Shown: positions 9,156 to 16,739 of the stretch, one piece after another | Position numbering within the stretch: the stretch's first letter is position 1 | Layout: each line of letters begins with the position of its first letter | Source: CBDCLY01 sp965218715 | GTDB taxonomy: Bacteria; Bacteroidota; Bacteroidia; Flavobacteriales_E; Vicingaceae | NCBI GenBank assembly: GCA_965218715.1 | Contig: CBDCLY010000004.1 | Coordinates: 1-64,000 of the forward strand | DNA length: 64,000 nucleotides | Direction: 5' to 3' | The notes under the pieces: model-generated | The model's database searches: none | The model's input: only the letters and a program-made list of their open reading frames with translations | Told to the model about the DNA's origin: nothing | Translations under genes and position numbers: made by a program

Positions 9156-10188
9156 GGTGCTCTGCTAAATAAGAGTTAATCTTCTTTACCATTCCCGGTC
9201 CTTCATAAATGAACCCTGTGTATACTTGAACTAAGCTTGCTCCTGCTTTTAATTTTTCGAGGGCATCTTCGCCTGTAAATATTCCTCCAACGGCAATTAT
9301 AGGGCAATCAGGACCTAAACGGCTTGAAAGGTAGGCAATTATTTCAGTCGACTTTTCCTTAAGTGGTAGACCGCTTAAACCTCCTGCACCTATTTGGTTT
9401 ATATGATTTTGATCAGATTTGAGATTAGATCGATCAATGGTGGTGTTGCTAGAAATGATTCCGTCAATTTTAGTGGTTTGAACAATTTCTATAATGTCAT
9501 CCAACTGCTCATGGCTTAAGTCTGGAGCAATCTTCAGCAATATTGGCTTTTGCTTCCTAAACTCTTTGTTGGCATTTTTTAAGGACAATAAGAGATCACT
9601 TAATGGTTTTTTCTCTTGTAACTCTCTCAAGTTGGGTGTGTTTGGTGAACTTACGTTTACTACGAAATAATCAACATGCGGGTGAAGGGCCTTGAAGCTT
9701 TTCAAATAGTCTTCTTCAGCTAATTCATTAGGAGTGCTTTTATTCTTACCAATATTGCCTCCTACAATTAAGCCTTTCGGCCGATTAACTAAACGATCAA
9801 CAGCAGCATCGGCTCCTCCATTATTAAATCCCATTCGATTGATCAATGCCTGATCTTCTTTCAAGCGAAACAACCTTGGCTTAGGATTCCCTTCTTGTGC
9901 CTTTGGAGTTATAGTGCCAATTTCAATAAAACCAAATCCAAACGAAGCCAATTCTTTATACAGTTTTGCATCTTTATCAAAACCTGCAGCCAATCCAACT
10001 GGATTGGGAAATTCTAGACCAAAAAGCTTTCTTTTCAAATTATCGTTTTCTACTTGATACGCCCTGCTAATAATTGTTCTTAAACCGGGGAGTTTAAATG
10101 CTATTTTTAATGAAGAGAAGACAAAATGATGCGCCTTTTCTGCATCTTGAAGGAACAATAGTGGCTTGAGAAGAATTTTGTAAAGCAT
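9148..10188 (-). CDS. pyrD: Dihydroorotate dehydrogenase (quinone), class 2
   Basis: Membrane-associated FMN enzyme that oxidises dihydroorotate to orotate and passes electrons to quinones in pyrimidine synthesis. The 346 residues include the class-2 N-terminal helical extension (residues 1-45, with AEKAHHFVFSSL), NPVGLAAGFDKDA, FIEIGTITPKAQEGNPKPR, NRMGFNN and IGKNK. The catalytic base is the serine in VNVSSPNTPNLR, and the FMN-phosphate segment is GGLSG through AVGGIFTGEDALEKL. Length and the extension separate it from the soluble class 1 enzymes. It is followed by an 8-bp overlap with the HMG-CoA lyase gene. Confidence 0.95.
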   Translation of the reverse strand: MLYKILLKPLLFLQDAEKAHHFVFSSLKIAFKLPGLRTIISRAYQVENDNLKRKLFGLEFPNPVGLAAGFDKDAKLYKELASFGFGFIEIGTITPKAQEGNPKPRLFRLKEDQALINRMGFNNGGADAAVDRLVNRPKGLIVGGNIGKNKSTPNELAEEDYLKSFKALHPHVDYFVVNVSSPNTPNLRELQEKKPLSDLLLSLKNANKEFRKQKPILLKIAPDLSHEQLDDIIEIVQTTKIDGIISSNTTIDRSNLKSDQNHINQIGAGGLSGLPLKEKSTEIIAYLSSRLGPDCPIIAVGGIFTGEDALEKLKAGASLVQVYTGFIYEGPGMVKKINSYLAEHHE

Positions 10189-10277
10189 AGGGTAAAATTA
10201 AGCTATATCCTATGATTTGAATCACAAATTCTGCCCTATTCTCTATTTTAAAATGCTTTTTTAATAACTTCGTTGAA

Positions 10278-10694
10278 ATGACCGCTGGTTCAATATATGA
10301 GCAATTAGAATTGAGTAAAGACCTTGGTTTTGCTAAGGTTTATTTACACAATGAACTCCCAATAATACTAGTTAGGTACGCAGCGAGAAGAACAATTGAT
10401 TTAGAATTAGCAAAAAGCATAGTTGATGCAGTCTATGAGCACAACAAAGCAGGTTATTTTTTAGGAATCACTGATATTCGGGTCGATTTCCACGAAACAA
10501 CTAGCGAGGCTAGAGCCTTTCTAAGTGACAACAAAAGCCTTAAACTTTATAAGGCACATGCTGTATTGGTAGACAATCTAGCCAAAAGAATATTGGTCAA
10601 TATTTTCATCAAATTGAATAAGCCAATTGTGCCATTTAGAATGTTTTCTGAAGAAAAAGAAGCCCTAGATTGGTTGCTTAAATTTCAATCCTGA
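10278..10694 (+). CDS. STAS/SpoIIAA-like domain protein
   Basis: Small cytoplasmic protein of 138 residues resembling the SpoIIAA-like (STAS-fold) proteins of Bacteroidota. Features are a GITDIRVDFHETTSEARAFL segment, a hydrophobic strand HAVLVDNLAKRILVNIFI and a terminal FSEEKEALDWLLKF that matches the closing helix of this group. Such proteins bind small ligands or partners; no specific role is known here. Its last 10 bp overlap the 3' end of the XRE regulator gene on the other strand, a tight convergent arrangement. The assignment is by overall pattern, not by a catalytic motif. Confidence 0.6.
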   Translation: MTAGSIYEQLELSKDLGFAKVYLHNELPIILVRYAARRTIDLELAKSIVDAVYEHNKAGYFLGITDIRVDFHETTSEARAFLSDNKSLKLYKAHAVLVDNLAKRILVNIFIKLNKPIVPFRMFSEEKEALDWLLKFQS

Positions 10695-11059
10695 AAAACA
10701 TGAAATGTATTGTCGGAGTAGAAAAAGACTATTTTTTGAATGGTTTTGCTGTCAGGACTTTTCTTAGTAATTAAATCTTCATTCTTCTCATCTGAATTCC
10801 TCAATCCTTCTACTGACGAATCATTCTCGATATTGACTTCTTTGGTTTGATTAGCAACTTTCCCAATTAGAAGCCAATTCGAATCTACTTTAGGAAACGC
10901 CTCTAGCGTCTTTTGGATAAACTCTAAACTAGGCTTATTCCTTTCAGTTAAAACATGAGAAACAGAAGATTTTTGAACACCAATTTTTTCTGCAAATGCG
11001 CTAGCATTTAATCGATTCAATTGCATTATGTACTTGATTCTCTTGGCTACATCCTTCAT
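10685..11059 (-). CDS. XRE-family helix-turn-helix transcriptional regulator
   Basis: DNA-binding protein of 124 residues. The N-terminal Cro/CI-type helix-turn-helix covers about residues 5-65: RIKYIMQLNRLNASAFAEKI, GVQKSSVSHVLTERNKPSL with the recognition helix, and FIQKTLEAFPKVDSNWLLIG. A low-complexity acidic linker follows, then a short C-terminal strand pair KIVFFYSDNTFHVF that is seen in Bacteroidota XRE proteins. The target is unknown. A near-perfect palindrome directly in front of the start codon suggests it represses itself. Confidence 0.82.
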   Translation of the reverse strand: MKDVAKRIKYIMQLNRLNASAFAEKIGVQKSSVSHVLTERNKPSLEFIQKTLEAFPKVDSNWLLIGKVANQTKEVNIENDSSVEGLRNSDEKNEDLITKKSPDSKTIQKIVFFYSDNTFHVFQD

Positions 11060-11073
11060 GTTACAAATGTAAC
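11060..11073 (-). promoter_or_regulatory. Palindrome and possible -7 box at the XRE start codon
   Basis: GTTACAAATGTAAC has arms GTTACA and TGTAAC around two central bases and touches the ATG of the XRE gene. On the minus strand it contains TACATTTG (11064-11071), a full match to TAnnTTTG. If this is the -7 element the transcript would start at or near the start codon and be leaderless. An operator and promoter on the same bases would fit autorepression. All of this is inference from pattern. Confidence 0.4.
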
Positions 11074-11305
11074 AATATCAGTAGGCCCTTCTACCAGATA
11101 GCAAGGAAAAATTCAATCGATTAGCTATAAAATTTCAAATATTTAAAGAACAATAGGTTTAGTTAAATCCTGCAACTAATTGATAATGTGCTTTTTGATT
11201 TCAGCAATGGTGAATTTAATATATAGTAGAGCAAATTGGTATACAAAAGTGTAATAATTTAAGGATTCGCACAATTAATATCTCTATTCTTTGTTCACAA
11301 ATGTA

Positions 11306-12091
11306 TTATTTCGGAAGTCGGATACTAATTCCAACCGAATGGTAATTCATGATTCTGTCTACACCCCAACCGTAAGAGTAATCCAATTGAATGTTCTTTT
11401 TTAACAAGAAAGTCATGCCAGCATCCATATTGGTTTCCCATTCTTCAAAATTCACATAATCACCAAAACCTTCAAGGTACACCCCTATTCTATCTGATAA
11501 ACTGTGACCATACACGATGGTGTAGGTGAAATTGCCATCTTGCACTCTTTGAACCTCTCCATCAGTTAATTCAAGGTCGAAATTATTGTAGCCAAAATTG
11601 GCACTTATGTTTCTTGTATCGTCCAAATCATAGGAAAGGTTGATTCGACTAAATATTCCATACAATTCATTGCTAATCCCTTCTGATCCTGTTGGCAGAA
11701 TAGCATGAGCCAAAGCTCCTACTACTACCTTACTGTCGCTAGAAGTAATTTGATACTTAAAACCAACTTGCATGTTCTCTGTTCCGTTTAACTTGGAGCT
11801 GCCTGGCGCAGCTAAAAAATCAGTTTTATAAGAACTTACTTCATTAACTATTCTTAACTCTAAACGATTAACCAAACCTATTCTAAATAAATTGGTTGGA
11901 TATACTGTTCTCGACTGAGATACTCCAGTGCGGAGCCTAGTTCTTTCAAATAAAAGACCTGATTCTATCTGTAAAACTCCAGGGTCTACTGAAATTGGTG
12001 ACTCTGTCTGGTCTGGTCGATCTGTTACTATTTCTTGGGCACTTAATGCCATTGAACTGAATAGACCGAATGCAATAAATAATTTTTTCAT
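11306..12091 (-). CDS. Outer-membrane beta-barrel, MetA-pathway transporter-like
   Basis: Exported protein of 261 residues with signal peptide MKKLFIAFGLFSSMALSAQ. The rest is rich in alternating beta-strand segments and resembles the Phenol_MetA_deg / transporter family (PF13557): TDRPDQTESPISVDPGVLQIESGL is the typical opening, and the protein ends in short amphipathic strands. These proteins are thought to be outer-membrane barrels of uncertain substrate. It is divergent from the DtxR-regulated metal-uptake operon, and the 69-bp gap holds two overlapping palindromes, so co-regulation by metal is likely. It may be an outer-membrane metal or chelate pore; that is inference from position only. 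Confidence 0.7.
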   Translation of the reverse strand: MKKLFIAFGLFSSMALSAQEIVTDRPDQTESPISVDPGVLQIESGLLFERTRLRTGVSQSRTVYPTNLFRIGLVNRLELRIVNEVSSYKTDFLAAPGSSKLNGTENMQVGFKYQITSSDSKVVVGALAHAILPTGSEGISNELYGIFSRINLSYDLDDTRNISANFGYNNFDLELTDGEVQRVQDGNFTYTIVYGHSLSDRIGVYLEGFGDYVNFEEWETNMDAGMTFLLKKNIQLDYSYGWGVDRIMNYHSVGISIRLPK

Positions 12092-12098
12092 AATAAAT

Positions 12099-12126
12099 TT
12101 TAGGCTTGTCTAAATAAATATTTAGA
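12099..12126. promoter_or_regulatory. Overlapping DtxR-type operator palindromes
   Basis: TTTAGGCTTGTCTAAA (12099-12114) is a 16-bp dyad with outer arms TTTAG/CTAAA, close to the TTAGGC-like half-sites of DtxR/MntR regulators. It overlaps TCTAAATAAATATTTAGA (12109-12126), a perfect 7-4-7 inverted repeat. They lie between two divergent starts (12091 and 12161), just upstream of a -7 box. The DtxR-type regulator encoded next is the obvious binder. Confidence 0.65.
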
Positions 12127-12136
12127 TAAATGTAAT

Positions 12137-12144
12137 TAACTTTG
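12137..12144 (+). promoter_or_regulatory. -7 promoter element of the metal-uptake operon
   Basis: TAACTTTG matches TAnnTTTG fully and lies 17 bp before the start codon at 12161. The palindromes at 12099-12126 cover the expected -33 region, a layout suited to repression. No clear -33 TTTG is visible. Confidence 0.5.
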
Positions 12145-12160
12145 GCGCGAAGATAACAAT

Positions 12161-12811
12161 ATGATTTCGTTAGCAGAAGAAAATTATTTAAAAGCCATTT
12201 TTAGTTTATCACAAAGTGATGAGTTGAAGGCTTCAACGAATGCAATTGCAGAACGACTTTCTACAAAGGCCTCTTCCGTTAGTGACATGCTGAGGAAATT
12301 GAAGCAAAAGGGTTTAATTCATTATGAAAAATATCAAGCTGTAGAATTGAGCCCAGAGGGTGAGAAAATTGCCATAGCAATAATTAGGAAACATCGCCTA
12401 TGGGAACACTTCTTGGTTGAAAAATTAAACTTTGGCTGGGATGAAGTGCACGATATTGCTGAACAATTAGAGCACATCAACTCTCCAAAACTTACAGATG
12501 AGTTGGATCGTTTCTTAGGCTTCCCTTCATTTGACCCACATGGTGATCCAATTCCTAATAAAAATGGTGTCTTCCCTACTCGATTCTCCAAAACTTTGGA
12601 TCAACTTGCAATTTCTTCCACTGCAATCATTACTGGAGTAAAAGATCATCGACCTAGTTTTTTAAACTTCTTAGAAGAAATCAACATCAAATTAGGTGTT
12701 GAAGTAAACATCATAAGTAAAAGAGAATTTGATGGTTCTCTTGAAATAAAAATCAATTCTAACACGGTAAACATTTCTAAAGAAGTGTCCGCTAACCTAT
12801 TTATACAATGA
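12161..12811 (+). CDS. DtxR/MntR-family metal-dependent regulator
   Basis: Metalloregulator of 216 residues, longer than B. subtilis MntR. It has an N-terminal winged helix (residues 1-62: EENYLKAIFSLSQ, STKASSVSDMLRKLKQKGLI), a metal/dimerisation domain (65-140: RKHRLWEHFLVEKL, EVHDIAEQLEHI with the E-x-x-E-H ligand pattern, FPSFDPHGDPIP) and a C-terminal FeoA/SH3-like domain (150-216). With Mn(II), Fe(II) or Zn(II) bound it should repress metal uptake. It is the first gene of the operon; its stop overlaps the lipoprotein start by 4 bp. The operator palindromes lie about 35 bp upstream, so autoregulation is expected. The exact metal cannot be read from sequence. Confidence 0.88.
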   Translation: MISLAEENYLKAIFSLSQSDELKASTNAIAERLSTKASSVSDMLRKLKQKGLIHYEKYQAVELSPEGEKIAIAIIRKHRLWEHFLVEKLNFGWDEVHDIAEQLEHINSPKLTDELDRFLGFPSFDPHGDPIPNKNGVFPTRFSKTLDQLAISSTAIITGVKDHRPSFLNFLEEINIKLGVEVNIISKREFDGSLEIKINSNTVNISKEVSANLFIQ

Positions 12812-13743
12812 AAAAAAGCTCAATACTAATTGTCATTATCTCCCTATTCTTCGCTTGTCAGGTAACAGATAAGTCTGAATCTGCGGTTAAGGATGGCCCA
12901 TTAAATATTGTTTGTACTACTGGTATGCTTGGAGATGCGGTCCGCAATATTGTAGGAGAATCTGCTGAGGTTAAAACATTAATGGGGCCTGGAGTTGATC
13001 CCCATCTTTATAAAGCCACACAAGGTGATTTGGAATTATTGTCAAATGCGGATATCATTATTTATAATGGTCTTCACCTAGAAGGAAAGATGGGCGAGAT
13101 TTTTGAAAAGCTCTCAGAACGCAAAACAATCCTAGCTGCTGGTGATGCCATAAAAAAGCCACTCTTGATTAATAATACAGATTTTCAAGGTGCTCATGAC
13201 CCTCACATTTGGTTTGATGTCTTATTGTGGAAAAAGGTAGTCTTGTTTTTAGGCGATAAAATTGAATCGCCAAGTGATAGTTTAAATAAGGTTTTTAAGA
13301 AAAATGCTAGGTCTTATGCTGTTCAATTGGATTCATTGCATCAGGAAATTAGCCTAAGGATTAAAGAAATTCCAGAGAAAAATAGAATTTTGGTTACAGC
13401 ACATGATGCATTTGGATATTTTGGAAGAGCGTATTTTATTTTGGTAAAAGGCTTACAAGGAATTTCCACGGTTTCTGAATATGGTCTTCAAGATGTAAGT
13501 CAATTGGTGCAATTCATTACCCAACATGAAGTGAACGCTGTATTTGTAGAAAGTTCTGTACCTGAAAGGGCATTAAAAGCAGTTATCGAGGGATGTGAGG
13601 CCAATGGTCATCAATTAAGCATTGGAGGCACTCTATTTAGCGATGCTATGGGAGAAGAAGGAACGCCAGAGGGAACCTATATTGGAATGGTTCGCCATAA
13701 TGTAAACCTTATCGTTTCTGGCTTAAAAAAAGAGGAGAATTAG
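12808..13743 (+). CDS. TroA/ZnuA-type metal-binding lipoprotein
   Basis: Cluster A-I solute-binding protein of an ABC metal importer, 311 residues. The lipoprotein signal ends in SLFFACQ, so Cys17 should be lipidated and the protein anchored on the outer leaf of the inner membrane. Probable metal ligands are His66 (GVDPHLYKAT), His133 (HDPHIWFD), His199 (VTAHDAFGYFGRAY) and Asp279 (LFSDAMG). This His-His-His-Asp set is that of Treponema TroA, which takes Zn or Mn; Mn-specific PsaA has Glu at the third position. There is no His-rich loop of the sort seen in many ZnuA proteins. It sits between the regulator and the ATPase, with the ATPase ATG directly after its stop. Confidence 0.9.
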   Translation: MKKSSILIVIISLFFACQVTDKSESAVKDGPLNIVCTTGMLGDAVRNIVGESAEVKTLMGPGVDPHLYKATQGDLELLSNADIIIYNGLHLEGKMGEIFEKLSERKTILAAGDAIKKPLLINNTDFQGAHDPHIWFDVLLWKKVVLFLGDKIESPSDSLNKVFKKNARSYAVQLDSLHQEISLRIKEIPEKNRILVTAHDAFGYFGRAYFILVKGLQGISTVSEYGLQDVSQLVQFITQHEVNAVFVESSVPERALKAVIEGCEANGHQLSIGGTLFSDAMGEEGTPEGTYIGMVRHNVNLIVSGLKKEEN

Positions 13744-14529
13744 ATGGAAGTCAATAAAATCGCTCTTGAGACACATAATTTAACGGTTAGTTACAATAGA
13801 AGACCTGTACTTTGGAACATTGATTTTAGCTTACCCAAAGGGCAAATCATTGGAATTATTGGCCCAAATGGCTCTGGGAAAACTACTTTATTAAAAGCAA
13901 TCATGGGCTTGGTGAAAACAAGCAGTGGCTATGTGAAGTTGTTCGGAGAGCCATTAGATAAAGTAAGGGAGCGAATTAGTTATGTACCCCAAAGAGAATC
14001 TGTCGATTGGGATTTCCCTGCCACTGTAATGGATGTTGTTTTGATGGGCCGTTATCGAAAAAGCAATCTTTTCAAAAGAATTAAACAAAGCGATAGAGAT
14101 CTTGCTGCCGCTGCGCTAGAAAAAGTCAATTTACTAGAATACAGTGATCGACAAATAAGTCAATTGTCCGGTGGTCAGCAACAACGCGTTTTCATTGCCA
14201 GATCTTTAGCTCAGGGTGCAGACCTTTACATCATGGATGAACCTTTCGTAGGTGTAGATGCAGCAACTGAATCAGCGATACTCGACCTATTAAAAGAGAT
14301 GAAAAATCAAGGCAAAACGGTTATTGTTGTTCATCATGATTTACATACCGCTAAATCATTTTTTGATTGGATAGTCTTGTTGAATACCAGACTAGTTGCT
14401 GCAGGTCCAAAAGAAGAAATCTTTAAAAAAGACCTACTCCAAGAGGCTTATGGAGGAAAATTAAATGTCTTGAGTCAAGTTGGTGAATTGATTAAAGAGA
14501 ATCAATTTGATGTTAGAGAAAAACCATGA
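13744..14529 (+). CDS. Metal ABC transporter ATP-binding protein
   Basis: Cytoplasmic ATPase of 261 residues powering the metal importer. It has Walker A GPNGSGKTT (about residues 39-47), a Q-loop in SYVPQRESVDWDFP, the ABC signature LSGGQQQRVFIARSL, Walker B LYIMDEPFVGVDAATE and the switch histidine in VIVVHHDLHT. The PQRESVDWDFP segment is typical of the Mn/Zn ATPases MntB/TroB. Its end overlaps the start of the permease gene by 4 bp, pointing to translational coupling. Confidence 0.93.
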   Translation: MEVNKIALETHNLTVSYNRRPVLWNIDFSLPKGQIIGIIGPNGSGKTTLLKAIMGLVKTSSGYVKLFGEPLDKVRERISYVPQRESVDWDFPATVMDVVLMGRYRKSNLFKRIKQSDRDLAAAALEKVNLLEYSDRQISQLSGGQQQRVFIARSLAQGADLYIMDEPFVGVDAATESAILDLLKEMKNQGKTVIVVHHDLHTAKSFFDWIVLLNTRLVAAGPKEEIFKKDLLQEAYGGKLNVLSQVGELIKENQFDVREKP

Positions 14530-15821
14530 ATAGTTTCATAGAATTCATAAGTTTCTCTGATCCTAATGTGCGTTTTGTATGCTTTGGAACCATGATTCTT
14601 GGTGCTACAGCAGCTCTGGTTGGTTGTTTTTCTTTCCTTAGAAAACGTGCACTTGTTGGCGATGCAATTGCACATTCTATTCTTCCAGGGATATGTTTAG
14701 CATTTATTTTAAGTGGAAGCAAAAACCCATTGCATCTCATTATCGGCGCCACCATTAGTGGCTGGATATCTTTACTCTTGATTGATGGCATTTCAAAGCA
14801 CACCAAATTAAAAGGTGATGCTGCTATAGGCATTGTTCTTAGTGTGTTTTTTGCTATTGGGATTTTATTGCTTACTGGAATACAACAAGCTGGAAATGCC
14901 TCTCAAGCTGGTTTAGATAAATTCCTTTTTGGGAAAGCTGCTTCCTTAACGCAAGACGACTTATGGGTGTTTAGCAGCATTGGTGTCATCTTAATGCTAA
15001 TTGTCGGACTTTTTTACAAAGAGTTCAAGTTGATTTCTTTTAATCCTGATTTTGCGCAATCAATAGGGTTGCCTGTTCGGTTTCTTCGTTTCGTATTGAG
15101 CACAATTACAGTTCTGGCAGTAGCAACAGGCATTCAAGCAGTTGGCGTTGTACTTATGGCTGCTTTATTAATTACACCTGCCTCTGGTGCAAGGTTTTGG
15201 TCACATCGTTTAGAATTAATGATAGCCATAGCCATGTTGTTTGGTGCGCTATCAGGATTCTTCGGGTCTTATATAAGCTATGTTGCTCCATCAATGCCAA
15301 CTGGACCTTGGGTGGTGATGTGCCTTTCTTTTTTTGCAATCATCTCCATTTGGTTTTCCCCAAAAAGAGGAATGCTTTCAAGACACCTTAAGCAATTGGG
15401 GAACAGTAAGAAGATGGAAATAGAAAACGCCTTAAAGCGGTTCTATCATATTGGTGAAGACGACCAAGATTTTTTTACACCAAGAAGTTTTGATGATTTA
15501 TTGACCAACCGAGACGGGTCTGCAATTGCATTAAAGAAAGCATTGTATCGACTAAAAAAGAAAAATTGGCTGAGATTTGAAAATGAACAGTACATCATTA
15601 CAAAAGGAGGTTTGCAAGAAGCCATGCGTGTCATTCGTTTGCATCGACTTTGGGAGATGTACCTCAATCAACGATTAAAATTAGATCCAGACCATGTGCA
15701 TAATGATGCTGAGGCAATTGAGCACATCATTACCCCAGAAATCGAACGACAATTAGAAAAGGACTTAAATTACCCTTCTATTGATCCACATCATCGTAAA
15801 ATACCTTATTCCGCAAGCTAA
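14526..15821 (+). CDS. ABC-3 metal permease fused to a DtxR-like domain
   Basis: Two-part protein of 431 residues. Residues 1-280 form an ABC-3 permease with about eight helices: FLRKRALVGDAIAHSILPGI near the start, LLLTGIQQAGNASQAGLDKF and GVVLMAALLITPASGARFW. Residues 295-431 resemble a DtxR/MntR protein: a winged helix (IALKKALYRLKKKNWLRF, YIITKGGLQEAM) followed by a dimerisation/metal domain (VIRLHRLWEMYLNQRL, HVHNDAEAIEHI with E-x-x-E-H, LNYPSIDPHHRKIP). The regulator at 12161 aligns with this tail segment by segment. Length and reading frame are intact, so this is a real fusion, not a frameshift. The tail may sense metal or gate transport at the membrane rather than bind DNA. Similar fusions are annotated in other Bacteroidota, as far as I recall. 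Confidence 0.88.
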   Translation: MNSFIEFISFSDPNVRFVCFGTMILGATAALVGCFSFLRKRALVGDAIAHSILPGICLAFILSGSKNPLHLIIGATISGWISLLLIDGISKHTKLKGDAAIGIVLSVFFAIGILLLTGIQQAGNASQAGLDKFLFGKAASLTQDDLWVFSSIGVILMLIVGLFYKEFKLISFNPDFAQSIGLPVRFLRFVLSTITVLAVATGIQAVGVVLMAALLITPASGARFWSHRLELMIAIAMLFGALSGFFGSYISYVAPSMPTGPWVVMCLSFFAIISIWFSPKRGMLSRHLKQLGNSKKMEIENALKRFYHIGEDDQDFFTPRSFDDLLTNRDGSAIALKKALYRLKKKNWLRFENEQYIITKGGLQEAMRVIRLHRLWEMYLNQRLKLDPDHVHNDAEAIEHIITPEIERQLEKDLNYPSIDPHHRKIPYSAS

Positions 15822-16696
15822 TGAATGCATTTTGGATAATACTCTGTGGTTCTTTAATTGCCATCTCATGCGCTTTATTGGGTTCTTACTTAGTGCTCAG
15901 AAAAATGGCCATGGTTGGCGACGCAATTTCGCATGCTGTTTTACCAGGAATAGTTGTCGCTTTTTTATTATCTGGCTCTAGAGAAACTCTTCCCATGCTA
16001 ATTGGAGCAGCATTGTTAGGTGTTCTTACCACCGTGTTGATCGAATTGTTTTACAAGAAAGCAAAGCTGCAAATGGATGCCTCAATTGGAATTACCTTTA
16101 CTTGGTTGTTTGCGGTTGGAATTATTTTGATTTCCCTTTTTGCAGATCAGGTGGATTTAGATCAAGATTGCGTGCTCTATGGCGAAATCGCTTATGTACC
16201 ACTAGATTTGATTATTACAGACTCAGGATTAAGCTTTGGACCAAGACCAGTTTGGATAGCTTCTGGCTTATTGTTGATTGTAATCAGTTTCATTTGGATC
16301 GGTTATAAAGGATTATTCTTAACTACATTTAATCAAGAGTTTGCGATATCCATTGGTATTGGAGCCGGCTTTTGGCATTATGCTTTAATGTCTGCAGTTT
16401 CCTTAAGTACAGTGGTGTCATTTGAGTCTGTAGGAGCAATTATGGTGGTCGCCTTCTTAATTGTTCCTCCTTCAGCTGCTTATCTTTTGTGCGATCGATT
16501 AAAACCTATGCTTTTACTCAGTTCCCTTTTTGGGGTCATTAGCTCATTCTTTGGTTACTATCTTGCAAAATGGCTAAATGGCTCTATAGCAGGTGCCATG
16601 GCTAGTGTAAGTGGAGCCATTTTCTTTTTGTGCTTTTTATTCGTCTACTTAAAAAAGAAATTCGGAGCGAAATCAATTGATTATTCATTAAATTGA
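15821..16696 (+). CDS. ABC-3 metal permease, second copy
   Basis: Inner-membrane permease of 291 residues from the same family as the preceding gene, without a regulatory tail. Motifs include YLVLRKMAMVGDAISHAVLP, ALLGVLTTVLIELFYKKAKL, QMDASIGITFTWLFAVGI and ESVGAIMVVAFLIVPPSAAYLL. Two permeases in one operon suggest a heterodimeric channel, as in TroC/TroD. The start ATG shares its A with the preceding stop. It is the last gene of the operon; the next gene, a T9SS cargo, begins 43 bp later. I see no clear terminator. Confidence 0.9.
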   Translation: MNAFWIILCGSLIAISCALLGSYLVLRKMAMVGDAISHAVLPGIVVAFLLSGSRETLPMLIGAALLGVLTTVLIELFYKKAKLQMDASIGITFTWLFAVGIILISLFADQVDLDQDCVLYGEIAYVPLDLIITDSGLSFGPRPVWIASGLLLIVISFIWIGYKGLFLTTFNQEFAISIGIGAGFWHYALMSAVSLSTVVSFESVGAIMVVAFLIVPPSAAYLLCDRLKPMLLLSSLFGVISSFFGYYLAKWLNGSIAGAMASVSGAIFFLCFLFVYLKKKFGAKSIDYSLN

Positions 16697-16739
16697 AAAT
16701 TGCAGCCAACAATTTAACTACAAACTCCGTCTTGTTGTT

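Noticed and set aside
12808..13743. Glu248 as the third metal ligand, implying an Mn-specific PsaA-type protein
   Set aside because: The position that aligns with PsaA Glu205 is His199 in the AHDAFGYF motif, so the TroA-like His-His-His-Asp set fits better.
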